Below are positions 9,669-18,925 of a stretch of 64,000 nt of DNA, piece by piece. This DNA is from Aquisalimonas lutea (GTDB taxonomy: Bacteria; Pseudomonadota; Gammaproteobacteria; Nitrococcales; Aquisalimonadaceae), in NCBI RefSeq assembly GCF_030409225.1, contig NZ_JAUFPK010000001.1, forward strand, positions 802,191 through 866,190, read 5' to 3'. The notes under the pieces are model-generated. The model did not search any database, was not told where the DNA came from, and worked only from the letters and a program-made list of their open reading frames with translations. Made by a program: the position numbers and the translations under genes. Every line of letters begins with the position of its first letter. Position 1 is the first letter of the stretch.

Positions 9669-10480
9669 TGACGGTGCTGGGTACCCAGGGCCTGGTGATG
9701 GACATCCCGGAGCGGCCGGACGGCGTGCCGCTGGACCTGGAAGTGCGACCGGGGCAGATCTGGGGCGTGCTGGGCCCCAACGGCGCCGGCAAGACCACCC
9801 TGCTGCAGACCCTGGCGGGCTTGCGGCGGCCGCGCCGCGGCCGGGTCCTGCTGGACGGGTGGGCGCTGGCGGCCTACCGCCGCAAGGCCGTGGCCCGGCA
9901 CCTGGCGGTGGTTTTCCAGGAGCGCCAGGACGGCTTTCCCGCCACCGTCCTGGAGACAGTGCTGGTGGGCCGCCACCCCTACCTGGCGCCCTGGGACATG
10001 GAGTCCGCCGAGGACATCGCCATCGCCCGGGACGCCCTCGCCCGCATGGACCTGGCGGCCCTGGAGGCGCGGCTGGTGAGCACGCTCTCGGGCGGGGAGC
10101 GCCAGCGCGTCGCCATTGCCACGGCCATTGCGCAGACGCCCTCGGTCTGGCTCGCCGACGAGCCCACGAACCACCTGGACCTGCGCCACCAGGTGGCGGT
10201 GATGGAGCTGCTGCGCGCCGAGGCGCGGGCCGGCCGGGGTGTCTTCCTGTGCCTCCACGACATCAATCTGGCGGCGCGCTGGTGTGATCACCTGCTGCTG
10301 CTGTACCCCGACGGCGAGGCCTGCTGGGGCGCCGCCGACCGCATGCTGGTCCCCGAGGCCCTGGAGCGCCTGTACGGCCAGCCCCTGGCGCGGGCGGAAG
10401 TCGACGGCGCCCAGGTGTTCGTGCCCGCGGGCGGCGCGACGTCGGCGCGCCCGCAAACCCGGCAGGGAGGAACCCAATGA
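9665..10480 (+). CDS. btuD: Cobalamin ABC transporter ATP-binding protein
   Basis: A 271-residue ABC ATPase of the FepC/BtuD type that powers corrinoid import. Walker A is GPNGAGKTT (about residues 37-45), the signature is LSGGERQRV, Walker B is VWLADEPTNHLD, and the H-loop histidine is in CLHDINLA. It overlaps btuC upstream and cbiA downstream by four bases each (ATGA), so uptake and corrinoid-modifying genes share one transcript. Confidence 0.94.
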   Translation: MMTVLGTQGLVMDIPERPDGVPLDLEVRPGQIWGVLGPNGAGKTTLLQTLAGLRRPRRGRVLLDGWALAAYRRKAVARHLAVVFQERQDGFPATVLETVLVGRHPYLAPWDMESAEDIAIARDALARMDLAALEARLVSTLSGGERQRVAIATAIAQTPSVWLADEPTNHLDLRHQVAVMELLRAEARAGRGVFLCLHDINLAARWCDHLLLLYPDGEACWGAADRMLVPEALERLYGQPLARAEVDGAQVFVPAGGATSARPQTRQGGTQ

Positions 10481-11811
10481 GTGATTCGGCCACCACGATC
10501 CGCGGCGACGTGCCGGCCGCGCTGATCAGCGCACCGGGGTCCGGCGCCGGGAAATCCATGCTGACCGCCGCGCTGGCACGGCTGCACCGCAACGCCGGCC
10601 GGGACGTGCGGGTGTTCAAGTACGGCCCGGACTACCTGGATCCGATGGTCCTGGAGGTCGCCTCCGGCAACCCCGTCTACCAGCTCCATCCCTGGATGAC
10701 AGGCATGGCGGAGTGTCGCTGGCGCCTCGCCGCCGCGGCCGCCGCGGCCGACCTGGTGCTGGTGGAGGGCTCCATGGGGTTGTTCGACGGCAGCCCGTCC
10801 AGCGGCGACCTGGCGGCGTCGCTGGGTTTGCCCGTGGTGCCGGTGATCGATGCGGCCGGCATGGCGGAGACATTCGCCGCTGTGGCACTGGGCCTGAGGG
10901 CCTACCGCGACGACGTGCACCTGTCCGGCGTCATCGCCAACCGCGTGGGCAGTGCCGGCCACGGCCGCCTGCTGGCGGGCGCCCTCCCGGACGACCTGCC
11001 GCTGCTCGGCGCGGTGCCGCGGGACGCCGCCCTGGATATTCCGGATCGCCACCTGGGCCTCGTGCAGGCCGGCGAGGTGACGGACCTGGACGAGCGCCTG
11101 GACACGGCCGCCGGGATCCTCCGCGATGCCGGCCTGGAGGCGCTGCCCGCCACGGTGACCCTGGAAGGCGAGGCGCCGGTGCGGCCGCCCCCGCTGCTGG
11201 AGGGCATGCGCATCGCCGTGGCGCGCGACGAGGCGTTCGCCTTCATCTATCGCGCCAACATGGAGCTGCTGGCGGCCATGGGGGCGACGCTCACCGAGTT
11301 CTCGCCGCTGCGCGACCAGGCGCTGCCGCCCTGTGATGCCCTGTGGCTGCCCGGCGGCTACCCGGAGCTGCACGCGCGGCGGCTGGCGGACAATCTCCCG
11401 CTGCTGCTCGCCATTCGTTCGCATCATGCCGCGGGATGCCCCATTCTGGCGGAATGCGGCGGGCTCATGGTCTGCATGGAGGAGCTCGTGGACAGCGATG
11501 ACGCGGCCCACCGCATGCTGGGACTGCTGCCGGGGCGCGCGGTGATGGCCGGGCGGCTCACGGGGCTGGGGCTGCAGTCCCTGGATCTGGCCGAAGGCGA
11601 GCTGCGCGGCCATACCTTTCATCATTCGCGGCTCGACACCGAGTTGGAGCCGGCGGCCCGAACCCGGCGCACTCGCGGCGGCTCCGCCGGCGAGGCCGTG
11701 TACCGCCGGGGCAGCCTGACCGCGACCTACTATCATGCCTACTTTCCGTCCGCGCCGGCGGCCGTGGCCGCCATGTTCCGCGGAGCACCACTGCAGATCG
11801 AGGAGGGGTGA
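10477..11811 (+). CDS. cbiA: Cobyrinate a,c-diamide synthase
   Basis: CbiA/CobB amidotransferase of 444 residues. The N-terminal part is a dethiobiotin-synthetase-like P-loop domain (SAPGSGAGKSMLTAAL, then VFKYGPDYLDP). The C-terminal part is a class-I glutamine amidotransferase domain with nucleophile Cys in ILAECGGLMVC and a later HAYF histidine segment. It amidates the a and c side chains of (hydrogeno)cobyrinate. The sequence alone does not say whether it acts before or after cobalt insertion. Confidence 0.93.
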   Translation: MSDSATTIRGDVPAALISAPGSGAGKSMLTAALARLHRNAGRDVRVFKYGPDYLDPMVLEVASGNPVYQLHPWMTGMAECRWRLAAAAAAADLVLVEGSMGLFDGSPSSGDLAASLGLPVVPVIDAAGMAETFAAVALGLRAYRDDVHLSGVIANRVGSAGHGRLLAGALPDDLPLLGAVPRDAALDIPDRHLGLVQAGEVTDLDERLDTAAGILRDAGLEALPATVTLEGEAPVRPPPLLEGMRIAVARDEAFAFIYRANMELLAAMGATLTEFSPLRDQALPPCDALWLPGGYPELHARRLADNLPLLLAIRSHHAAGCPILAECGGLMVCMEELVDSDDAAHRMLGLLPGRAVMAGRLTGLGLQSLDLAEGELRGHTFHHSRLDTELEPAARTRRTRGGSAGEAVYRRGSLTATYYHAYFPSAPAAVAAMFRGAPLQIEEG

Positions 11812-11817
11812 GACACC

Positions 11818-12429
11818 ATGCGTCAGAATGCCAAGGATCCCGAACGCCACGCCGCGCGCATGGCGAAGAAGAAGCGCGCCATCGACGAGCGCATCGCCCG
11901 GGCCCAGCAGGACAAGGGGGTTCTGGTGGTGCTCACCGGGCCCGGCAAGGGCAAGAGCAGCTCCGGCTTCGGCATGGTCACCCGCGCCTTGGGCCACGGC
12001 ATGAAGGTGGGCATCGTGCAGTTCATCAAGGGGGCCTTCGCCACCGGCGAGCATACGTTCCTGGGTAACCACCCCGACGTGACCTACCACGTGATGGGCG
12101 AAGGCTACACCTGGGATACGCAGGACCGGGCCCGTGACGAGGCGGCTGCCGCCGGGGCCTGGGAGAAGGCGGCCGCCATGCTGCAGGATCCGGCCTACGG
12201 CCTGGTGCTGTTCGACGAGCTCAACAACGTCCTGCGCCACGAGTACCTGGAGCTGGACCGGGTGCTCGACGACCTCATGGCCCGGCCCGAGATGCAGCAC
12301 GTGGTGGTGACCGGGCGTAATGCCCGGCCCGAGCTCATCGAGATCGCCGACACGGTGACCGAGATGCAGGCCGTCAAGCACGCCTTCAAGGACGGCGGTG
12401 TCCGCGCCCAGAAGGGCGTGGAGATGTGA
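11818..12429 (+). CDS. btuR: Cob(I)yrinic acid a,c-diamide adenosyltransferase
   Basis: CobA/CobO/BtuR-type adenosyltransferase of 203 residues that adds the 5'-deoxyadenosyl upper ligand to Co(I) corrinoids, in biosynthesis and salvage. The P-loop TGPGKGKSSSGFG is near residue 40, followed by QFIKGAF and the DELNN segment. The basic N-terminus (RMAKKKRAIDERIARAQQ) is family-typical. It starts six bases after cbiA stops, in the same operon as the importer. It is often named cobO in the aerobic-pathway nomenclature. Confidence 0.94.
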   Translation: MRQNAKDPERHAARMAKKKRAIDERIARAQQDKGVLVVLTGPGKGKSSSGFGMVTRALGHGMKVGIVQFIKGAFATGEHTFLGNHPDVTYHVMGEGYTWDTQDRARDEAAAAGAWEKAAAMLQDPAYGLVLFDELNNVLRHEYLELDRVLDDLMARPEMQHVVVTGRNARPELIEIADTVTEMQAVKHAFKDGGVRAQKGVEM

Positions 12430-12481
12430 CCGCGGTGTCGCGCACCCGGGCGTGGCCGGGACGCGGGCTGGAGAAGCGCCT

Positions 12482-12598
12482 GTAGGAGCGACGTGAGTCG
12501 CGACCATTGCAGACCGCTTCAACGGGACGCCAGTCGGGGCTGAAGCCCCTCCCACATTGATGCTGTGCCGGTTCTCGTGGGAGGGGCTTCAGCCCCGA
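12482..12598. repeat. Cluster of three REP palindromes between btuR and cbiP
   Basis: Three copies of the same palindrome family lie at 12482-12505 (plus, GTAGGAGCGACG form), 12534-12555 (minus) and 12577-12598 (plus, both GTGGGAGGGGCTTCAGCCCC form). The last two face each other across about 20 bases and could fold into one long hairpin. The cluster fills most of the 250-base gap and separates cbiP from the upstream operon, so it may act in transcript ending or stability. Confidence 0.82.
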
Positions 12599-12680
12599 TT
12601 TGCCGGCAACCACGATCATCCATGACGGGTGCGATCCATGCCGGTCTTCCTGTCAGCCTGCGAGCATTGAGACGCCATCC

Positions 12681-14138
12681 ATGCCGACACTCATGATCCA
12701 GGGCACCACCTCCGACGCCGGCAAGAGCACGGTGGTGGCGGCGTTGTGCCGGTGGCTGGCCCGCCGCGGCGTGGCCGTGGCCCCGTTCAAGCCCCAGAAC
12801 ATGGCGCTGAACAGCGCCGTGACCGTGGACGGCGGCGAGATCGGCCGCTCCACAGCCCTGCAGGCGCTGGCCTGTGGCGTGGATCCCCACAGCGACATGA
12901 ACCCGGTGCTGCTCAAGCCCCAGAGCGACCGCGGCGCCCAGGTGATCCTGCGCGGGCGGGTGTACGGCAATATGGACGCCGTGGACTATCACGGTTTCAA
13001 GGCCCGCGCCCGGGAAGCGGTCATGGAGGCCTGGCGGGCGCTGGCGGCGCGCCACGACGTCATCATCGCCGAGGGCGCCGGCAGCCCCGCCGAGATCAAT
13101 CTGCGCGACAACGACATCGCCAACATGGGTTTTGCCGAGGCGGCGGACTGCCCGGTGCTGCTGGTCGGCGACATCGACCGGGGCGGCGTCTTCGCCCAGC
13201 TGGTGGGCACCCTGGAGCTGATCTCCGCCAGCGAGCGCGCCCGTATCCGGGGGTTCGTCATCAACCGCTTCCGCGGCGATCCGGCGCTTCTCGACAGCGG
13301 CCTGGACTGGCTCCGGAAGCACACCGGCGTGCCGGTGGCCGGCGTGCTGCCGTTCCTGCCGGGGCTGGTCCTGGATGCCGAGGACAGCATCGGCCGGACC
13401 GGGCGCGACCCCGGCGAGGACGCCCTGCGGGTGGTGGTGCCGGCGCTGCCGCGCATGAGCAACCACAACGACTTCGATCCCCTGCGGCTGCACCCCGGGG
13501 TTCACCTGGAGTTCGCGGGTCCCGACCGGGATCCGCCGCCGGCGGATCTCGTCATCCTGCCCGGCAGCAAGAGCACCCGCACGGATCTCGCCTGGCTCCG
13601 CGAGCAGGGGTGGGATGCGGCGCTCCAGCGGCATCTGCGCTACGGCGGCCGCGTCCTCGGTATCTGTGGCGGCTACCAGATGCTGGGCCGCATGGTGGCC
13701 GATCCCGACGGGCTGGAGGGCGAGCCGGGCGAGACACCCGGTCTCGGCCTGCTGGACCTGGAGACGCGCCTGGTTGCCGGCAAGCAGCTCCGTGATGTCA
13801 CCGGCACCCTGGAGCCGGAAGGCGTGCCGCTGCGGGGCTACGAGATCCACAACGGCGTCACCGCGGGTGCCGGCCTGCAGCACCCCCTGGTGGATCTGGG
13901 CGGACGCGCCGACGGCGCCGTGAGCGATGACGGCCGGGTGTTCGGCTGCTACGTGCACGGGCTGTTCGACCACCCGGAGGCGGCCAATGCCCTGCTCGCC
14001 CGCGCCGGCCTCCGCGCCGCCGGGGCCGTGGACTACGCTGCCCACCGCGAGGCCGAGCTGGACCGGCTGGCGGACCAGGTGGAGGCACATCTGGACACAG
14101 CGCTGCTGAAGCGGCTGCTGGGGGTGGGTCGGGGCTGA
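12681..14138 (+). CDS. cbiP: Cobyric acid synthase
   Basis: CbiP/CobQ of 485 residues amidates side chains b, d, e and g of adenosylcobyrinate diamide. The N-terminal P-loop domain has [31 protein letters not shown] and a [21 protein letters not shown] segment. The C-terminal amidotransferase domain has the nucleophile Cys in [12 protein letters not shown] and a late YVHGLFDHP. The ATG at 12681 gives the standard start. The TGA stop lies inside a REP palindrome, which also supplies the last codons. Confidence 0.95.
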   Translation: MPTLMIQGTTSDAGKSTVVAALCRWLARRGVAVAPFKPQNMALNSAVTVDGGEIGRSTALQALACGVDPHSDMNPVLLKPQSDRGAQVILRGRVYGNMDAVDYHGFKARAREAVMEAWRALAARHDVIIAEGAGSPAEINLRDNDIANMGFAEAADCPVLLVGDIDRGGVFAQLVGTLELISASERARIRGFVINRFRGDPALLDSGLDWLRKHTGVPVAGVLPFLPGLVLDAEDSIGRTGRDPGEDALRVVVPALPRMSNHNDFDPLRLHPGVHLEFAGPDRDPPPADLVILPGSKSTRTDLAWLREQGWDAALQRHLRYGGRVLGICGGYQMLGRMVADPDGLEGEPGETPGLGLLDLETRLVAGKQLRDVTGTLEPEGVPLRGYEIHNGVTAGAGLQHPLVDLGGRADGAVSDDGRVFGCYVHGLFDHPEAANALLARAGLRAAGAVDYAAHREAELDRLADQVEAHLDTALLKRLLGVGRG

Positions 14139-14403
14139 AGCCCCTCCCACAAACACCTCCGCCCGTCGTCCCGTGCACGCCGCCGTAGGAGCGAGGTAAC
14201 TCGCGACCATGCCTGCCGCCCTGGAATGGTCGCGGCTGAAGCCGCTCCTACGCGGCTTGGGTGATGCCTGGTGCAGAATCCTGTGGGAGCGGCTTCAGCC
14301 GCGACGGCTGCTGGGTGCAGGGCCGTGGACCCCGCCGCAGGAGCGAGGTAACTCGCGACCCGGTCCGACGCTCTGGAACCATCGCGACTGACGTCGCTCC
14401 TAC
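14129..14403. repeat. Cluster of six REP palindromes between convergent cbiP and speE
   Basis: Copies lie at 14129-14150 (minus), 14185-14208 (plus), 14228-14251 (minus), 14283-14306 (plus), 14337-14360 (plus) and 14380-14403 (minus). Two have the variant centre GAGGTAACTCGC. The array fills the whole space between the convergent cbiP and speE stops, and its two outermost copies overlap those stop codons. The repeated facing hairpins could work as a bidirectional terminator, which is inference. Confidence 0.85.
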
Positions 14404-15263
14404 TGGTCGGTCAATAGTTCCCGGCAGAACTCAGGGACCGCCAGGGCGCCGCGGTGGATGTCGGCGTTGTAGTAGCGGGTGGCGAAGGGCTTGTCCCGGG
14501 CGTCGCACTCGCGGAACCGCGTCAGGTCCGCCCCCTTGCCCGCCATGGTGGCGGACCACCAGCCCGAGGGATAGCTGCACACCGGGTACTGCAGGGTGAC
14601 CACGCGGGCAAAGCCGGCGCCGCGCAGGGCCGTGTGGAGGTCCCGGAGCAGGGTGTCCAGGTGCAGGATCGGCGACTCGCTCTGCTGGACCATCAGTCCG
14701 TCGTTGCGCAGGGCGCGGTGGACGTCCCGTAGGAACGCCTCGCCGAACAGCCCCTCGGCCGGGCCGACGGGGTCGGTGCTGTCGACGATCAGCACGTCGA
14801 CGCTGCCGGCCGGCAGGCCCTTGATGTACTCCAGACCGTTCTCGAAGCGCAGCTCGGCACGCGGATCGTCGTTGGCGCGGCACAGCTCCGGGAAGAAGCG
14901 CTCGGCCGCACGCGTGACGCCGGCGTCGATGTCCACCTGGGTGCAGCGCTCCACCTCCGGGTGCTTGAGCACCTCCTGCAGCATGCCGCAGTCGCCGCCG
15001 CCGATGATGACCACGTTACGCGGGTCCGGATGGGTGAACAGCACCGGGTGGGCCATCATCTCGTGGTAGGTGAAGTTGTCGCGGCTGGTGAGCATGACGC
15101 AGCCGTCGATCACCATCAGCCGTCCCCACCGCGTGGTCTCGTAGACCTGGATGGTCTGGAACGGGGTGTGCTCCTCGTGCAGCTTGTCCGTGACCTCCAG
15201 CGAGAAGGCGATGCCCTCGTCGGCAAACGGCTCGCTGAACCAGCGCTTGCTATCCAGTCCCAT
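14400..15263 (-). CDS. speE: Spermidine synthase (polyamine aminopropyltransferase)
   Basis: A 287-residue Rossmann-fold enzyme that transfers aminopropyl from decarboxylated S-adenosylmethionine to putrescine. Family landmarks are YETTRWGRLMVIDGCVMLTSRDNFTYHEM, the VVIIGGGDCGMLQEVLKH nucleotide-binding motif, and DVLIVDSTDPVGPAEGLF with the catalytic-type Asp. Its TAG stop is formed by the GTAG head of a REP element. The S-adenosylmethionine decarboxylase (speD) it needs is not in the window. Confidence 0.94.
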   Translation of the reverse strand: MGLDSKRWFSEPFADEGIAFSLEVTDKLHEEHTPFQTIQVYETTRWGRLMVIDGCVMLTSRDNFTYHEMMAHPVLFTHPDPRNVVIIGGGDCGMLQEVLKHPEVERCTQVDIDAGVTRAAERFFPELCRANDDPRAELRFENGLEYIKGLPAGSVDVLIVDSTDPVGPAEGLFGEAFLRDVHRALRNDGLMVQQSESPILHLDTLLRDLHTALRGAGFARVVTLQYPVCSYPSGWWSATMAGKGADLTRFRECDARDKPFATRYYNADIHRGALAVPEFCRELLTDQ

Positions 15264-15538
15264 GGTCCTCTCTCTAGTGTCCTGTAACCCATGCCGCGCC
15301 CCAAAGGGAGGCTCACAGCGTCGCCAGCGCTGCGTTGCGCCTGCATCGGCCCGCGCCGCCGGGCGGGATTATGCGGAAACTGCCCGGCGGATGCCAGGTC
15401 GTGACGGCCGGCAACGACCGGTCCCGGGGCCAGGGGGCATTCTGCGAAACCCGTCGCAGAAATGTGCTCCCGTGCTCATGGGTACGAGTGCCCGGCCGAT
15501 AACCGAGATAACGGACATCATCATTGCGAGGAGCATTC

Positions 15539-16705
15539 ATGGCCCGGGGACAACACTGGCAGGCCGCCCTGCCGCTACTGCTCTGCCTGGTACCGACACT
15601 GGCTTCCGCCGAGCTGCGCATCGGCATGGTCGCGCCGCTCTCCGGTGCGGCCGAGACGCTGGGCACCAGCATGCGCGCCGGTATCCAGGCGCACTTCCGC
15701 GAGGTGAACGCCGAGGGCGGTGTCCACGGCGAGGAGCTGACCCTGGTCACCCGGGACGACGGCTACGAGCCGTCGCGGTCGGCGCCGGCCACCCGGGAGC
15801 TCATCGAGGAGGAGGACATCCTCGCCTCGGTGGGCAACGTGGGCACGCCGACGGCCATCGTCACGATTCCCATCCACAACCGGCACGAGACGCTGCTGTT
15901 CGGCGCCTTCACCGGTGCCGGCGTCCTGCGCAAGGACCCGCCGGATCGCTACGTGATCAACTTCCGCGCATCCTATCACCAGGAAACGGCGGCCATGGTG
16001 GACGGGCTGCTGGAGGCCGGGATCGACCCCGAGGAGATCGCCTTCTTCACCCAGAACGACGGTTTCGGCGACGCCGGCCACTCCGGGGCCATGGCCGCCT
16101 TGAAGAACCACGACGTGGCCAATCCGGGAAGGCTGGCGCACGGTCGCTACACCCGCGGCACCACCAATATCCACCACGGCCTGGCCACTATCCTCGAGGC
16201 CGAGCGCGAGCCCCGGGCCATCATCATGGTGGGCACCTACGGGCCCATCTCCGAGTTCATCAAGGAAGCCTACTGGGATCTTCCGGACACTGTCTTTCTC
16301 GCCGTGTCTTTCGTCGGCAGCCATGCCCTGCGCGATGCCCTGGACCCGGAGATGGCCGAGAGCGTGGTGGTGACGCAGGTGGTGCCGCCCCACGACGCCG
16401 ACCTGCCCGCGGTGAGCGACTATCGCGAGGCCCTGGCAGCCTACGACGACGAGCTGTCGCCGAACTTCATCTCCCTGGAGGGCTACCTGGCCGCGCGCAC
16501 CTTCGTGAAGGGGCTGCGGGCCGCCGGCGACGACCCCGGCCGCGAGGACGTCATCGACGGCCTGCTCTCGCTGGGCGAGTTCGACATCGGCGTGGGCGAG
16601 ACCCTCAGCCTGGGGCCGGACGACCACCAGGCCAGTGACACCATCTGGCCCACTCGCATCCAGGACGGGGAGTTTGAGCTGCTCGACTGGTCGGACCTGT
16701 TCTGA
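15539..16705 (+). CDS. Periplasmic amino-acid-type binding protein paired with a chemoreceptor
   Basis: Type-I periplasmic binding protein (Peripla_BP_6 / LivK-like) of 388 residues with a clear signal peptide (residues 1-24, ending ASA). It starts [23 protein letters not shown] and has the two-lobe family pattern, including [12 protein letters not shown] between lobes. The ATG at 15539 follows GAGGAG. No permease or ATPase gene is nearby. Instead it lies 11 bases before a chemoreceptor gene, so a sensory role is likely. The ligand is unknown, and neighbouring speE and speA make a polyamine or amino acid a guess only. Confidence 0.85.
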   Translation: MARGQHWQAALPLLLCLVPTLASAELRIGMVAPLSGAAETLGTSMRAGIQAHFREVNAEGGVHGEELTLVTRDDGYEPSRSAPATRELIEEEDILASVGNVGTPTAIVTIPIHNRHETLLFGAFTGAGVLRKDPPDRYVINFRASYHQETAAMVDGLLEAGIDPEEIAFFTQNDGFGDAGHSGAMAALKNHDVANPGRLAHGRYTRGTTNIHHGLATILEAEREPRAIIMVGTYGPISEFIKEAYWDLPDTVFLAVSFVGSHALRDALDPEMAESVVVTQVVPPHDADLPAVSDYREALAAYDDELSPNFISLEGYLAARTFVKGLRAAGDDPGREDVIDGLLSLGEFDIGVGETLSLGPDDHQASDTIWPTRIQDGEFELLDWSDLF

Positions 16706-16716
16706 GGATGATGCCC

Positions 16717-18846
16717 ATGCGCCTGCAACTGAGTATTCGCGCCATGCTTCTGGGGCTGTTCGGCGCGGCGATCATCGCCGCCCTCGGGCTGGCCGCGGTG
16801 GCCCTGCTGTCCAACGCCCGGCTGGTGACCACCCAGGACTATATCCTGGACGACGTCATGCCCAGCCAGGTGGCCCGCGCCGACGTGGCCAACGTCATGG
16901 CCGAGTTCGGCGAGCGCCACGCCGAGCTGCTCGCCGCCGAGGCGACGGCCGATCTCGACGGCGTGACGTCCCTGGAAGAGCTGGAAGCGGCGTACCGGCA
17001 GGCCAGCGCCGATCTCGAGCAGCTGGACGGCGAGGCCCGCCGGCTCGCCGACGGCCTGGACGCCGGCTATCAGGAGCTGGTGGCCGCGGACCGGCGCCTG
17101 GAGCAGGCGCGCACCCGGTACCTGGAGCGCCTGGAGCAGATCCAGGCGCGGGTGGACACGATGGACGAGAAGATCCGCGAGGTCATGGTGGCCTCGGAGC
17201 GCATGGCCGGCCAGGCCGTGCTGCGTCGGGTCCGCCAGGAGCGGGACCTGCGCCAGGAGCTGGAGCGGGTCGGCGGTGACACGCGCGAGCTCCCGCCGAT
17301 GCTCGTCGAGGCGCTGGTGGAGAAGCGCCTGGACGTGGTGGGCCTGAGCAACGACATCCGCATCGCCGTGGGGCAGCTGGCCAGCCTGGGCCGCAACCTG
17401 CAGCTGGTGGATGATCCGTACCTGCTGACCAGCATGCGCCACAACCAGATCAGCCAGCAGATCAACCTGGCGAAGCAATCCGCCGCCAAGATCCGGGATT
17501 CCCAGTGGACCAGCGCGGGCCAGAAGGAAAGCGCTTCCCGGCTCCACGACATCGTCGTCGAGCTCGGCGAGCTCATGGTCGGGGGCGACGCGTCCGTCTA
17601 CGCCCTGCGGCAGCAGCAGCTGGAGCTGGGCGCGGAAGAGGCGGCGGCCTTGGACGAGGTGCGTGCGGCCAAGGCATCCATGACCGACGCCATGGGCGCG
17701 CTGGAAGACTACGTCACGGCCGAGGCCGATGACGCCGCCGACCAGGCGCACACGCTGGCGGCGGCCGGGCGCAACACCATCATCGTGGTCACTCTGGTGG
17801 TGGTCGGCCTGCTGGCGGTCTTCGGCCTGCGGACGGTGCAGCGCGTGCTCAAGCCCCTGGGCCAGATGCGCCGGCAGATGGAGAGCATGAGCGGCGAGGC
17901 CAGCCAGACCGGCGACCTGAGCATGCGTATCCACACCGGGCGCGACGACGAGCTGGGCCGCACGGCGGACGCCTTCAACCGCATGATGGAGACGTTCCAG
18001 GACATGATCCGCGCCATCGTGGAGACGGCCAACGGCGTCCAGCAGCAGTCCACGCGCCTGGAGCAGCTGAGCCAGGCCAGCCAGGACGCCAGCCGGCGCC
18101 AGCAGAGTGAGTCGGAAGAGGTGGCCGCGGCGGTCAACGAGATGGCCACCACCGTGCAGGAGGTGGCGAAGAATACCCAGCATGCGGCGGAGCTGGCCAA
18201 CAGCGGCCGCGACGCGGCGTCCCAGGGCAAGGCGGTGGTGGACGAGACCACCCAGTCCATCAGCCGGCTGTCCGATGCCGTGGAGCGCGCCGTGCGGGTC
18301 ATCGGCGAGCTCAAGGGGCAGACCGACGGCATCACCAAGGTGCTGTCGGTGATCCAGGAGGTCTCCGAGCAGACCAACCTGCTGGCCCTGAACGCGGCCA
18401 TCGAGGCGGCCCGGGCCGGCGAGCACGGGCGCGGCTTCGCGGTGGTCGCCGACGAGGTCCGCAGCCTGGCCAGCCGCACGCAGTCGTCCGCCCGCGAGAT
18501 CGAGGAGATGATCGAGAAGCTCCAGGGCGGCGCCGACGAGAGCGTGGCCGTGATGCAGGAGAGCCGGCAGCAGGCGGAGACCAGCGTGACCCAGGCCGGC
18601 GAGGCCGGGGCCGCCCTGGAGACGCTGAGCACCACGGTCTCCGAGATCTCGGACATGAACACCCAGATCGCCAGTGCGGCCGAGGAGCAGAGCACCACCG
18701 CGGACAGCATGAACCAGAGCATCACGCGCCTCAGCGAGATCGCCCGCGAGAACGCGGCGTCCAACGAGCAGGTGGGCGAGGCCAACCAGGAGCTGGCCCG
18801 GCTGGCCGGCGAGCTGCGCGAGATGGCAGGGCGCTTCCGGACCTGA
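16717..18846 (+). CDS. Methyl-accepting chemotaxis protein with large helical sensor region
   Basis: Chemoreceptor of about 709 residues. It has an N-terminal membrane helix (about 5-30), a roughly 320-residue helical periplasmic region, a second membrane helix (about 350-370), HAMP (with [25 protein letters not shown]) and a signalling domain whose hairpin tip reads [21 protein letters not shown]. The periplasmic part is much longer than a four-helix-bundle Tar-type sensor. It is co-transcribed with the preceding binding protein. The ATG at 16717 has GAGG nine bases upstream, while the ATG at 16708 has none usable. Confidence 0.9.
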   Translation: MRLQLSIRAMLLGLFGAAIIAALGLAAVALLSNARLVTTQDYILDDVMPSQVARADVANVMAEFGERHAELLAAEATADLDGVTSLEELEAAYRQASADLEQLDGEARRLADGLDAGYQELVAADRRLEQARTRYLERLEQIQARVDTMDEKIREVMVASERMAGQAVLRRVRQERDLRQELERVGGDTRELPPMLVEALVEKRLDVVGLSNDIRIAVGQLASLGRNLQLVDDPYLLTSMRHNQISQQINLAKQSAAKIRDSQWTSAGQKESASRLHDIVVELGELMVGGDASVYALRQQQLELGAEEAAALDEVRAAKASMTDAMGALEDYVTAEADDAADQAHTLAAAGRNTIIVVTLVVVGLLAVFGLRTVQRVLKPLGQMRRQMESMSGEASQTGDLSMRIHTGRDDELGRTADAFNRMMETFQDMIRAIVETANGVQQQSTRLEQLSQASQDASRRQQSESEEVAAAVNEMATTVQEVAKNTQHAAELANSGRDAASQGKAVVDETTQSISRLSDAVERAVRVIGELKGQTDGITKVLSVIQEVSEQTNLLALNAAIEAARAGEHGRGFAVVADEVRSLASRTQSSAREIEEMIEKLQGGADESVAVMQESRQQAETSVTQAGEAGAALETLSTTVSEISDMNTQIASAAEEQSTTADSMNQSITRLSEIARENAASNEQVGEANQELARLAGELREMAGRFRT

Positions 18847-18856
18847 TGGTGTTACC

Positions 18857-18897
18857 CTGATGCGGCTCTCCGGCTTGCCGCCGGAGAGCCGCATCAG
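18857..18897. terminator. 17-bp stem hairpin between the chemoreceptor gene and speA
   Basis: A perfect 17-bp stem (18857-18873 with 18881-18897) closes a seven-base loop just after the chemoreceptor stop. There is no T run, so it may be an mRNA-end or processing structure rather than an intrinsic terminator. The flanking octamers TACCCTGA (18853-18860) and TCAGGGTA (18908-18915) are complementary and overlap the stem foot, so an alternative pairing is possible before the speA start. Confidence 0.6.
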
Positions 18898-18925
18898 GCA
18901 GCGCGAATCAGGGTACGGCGGCACC

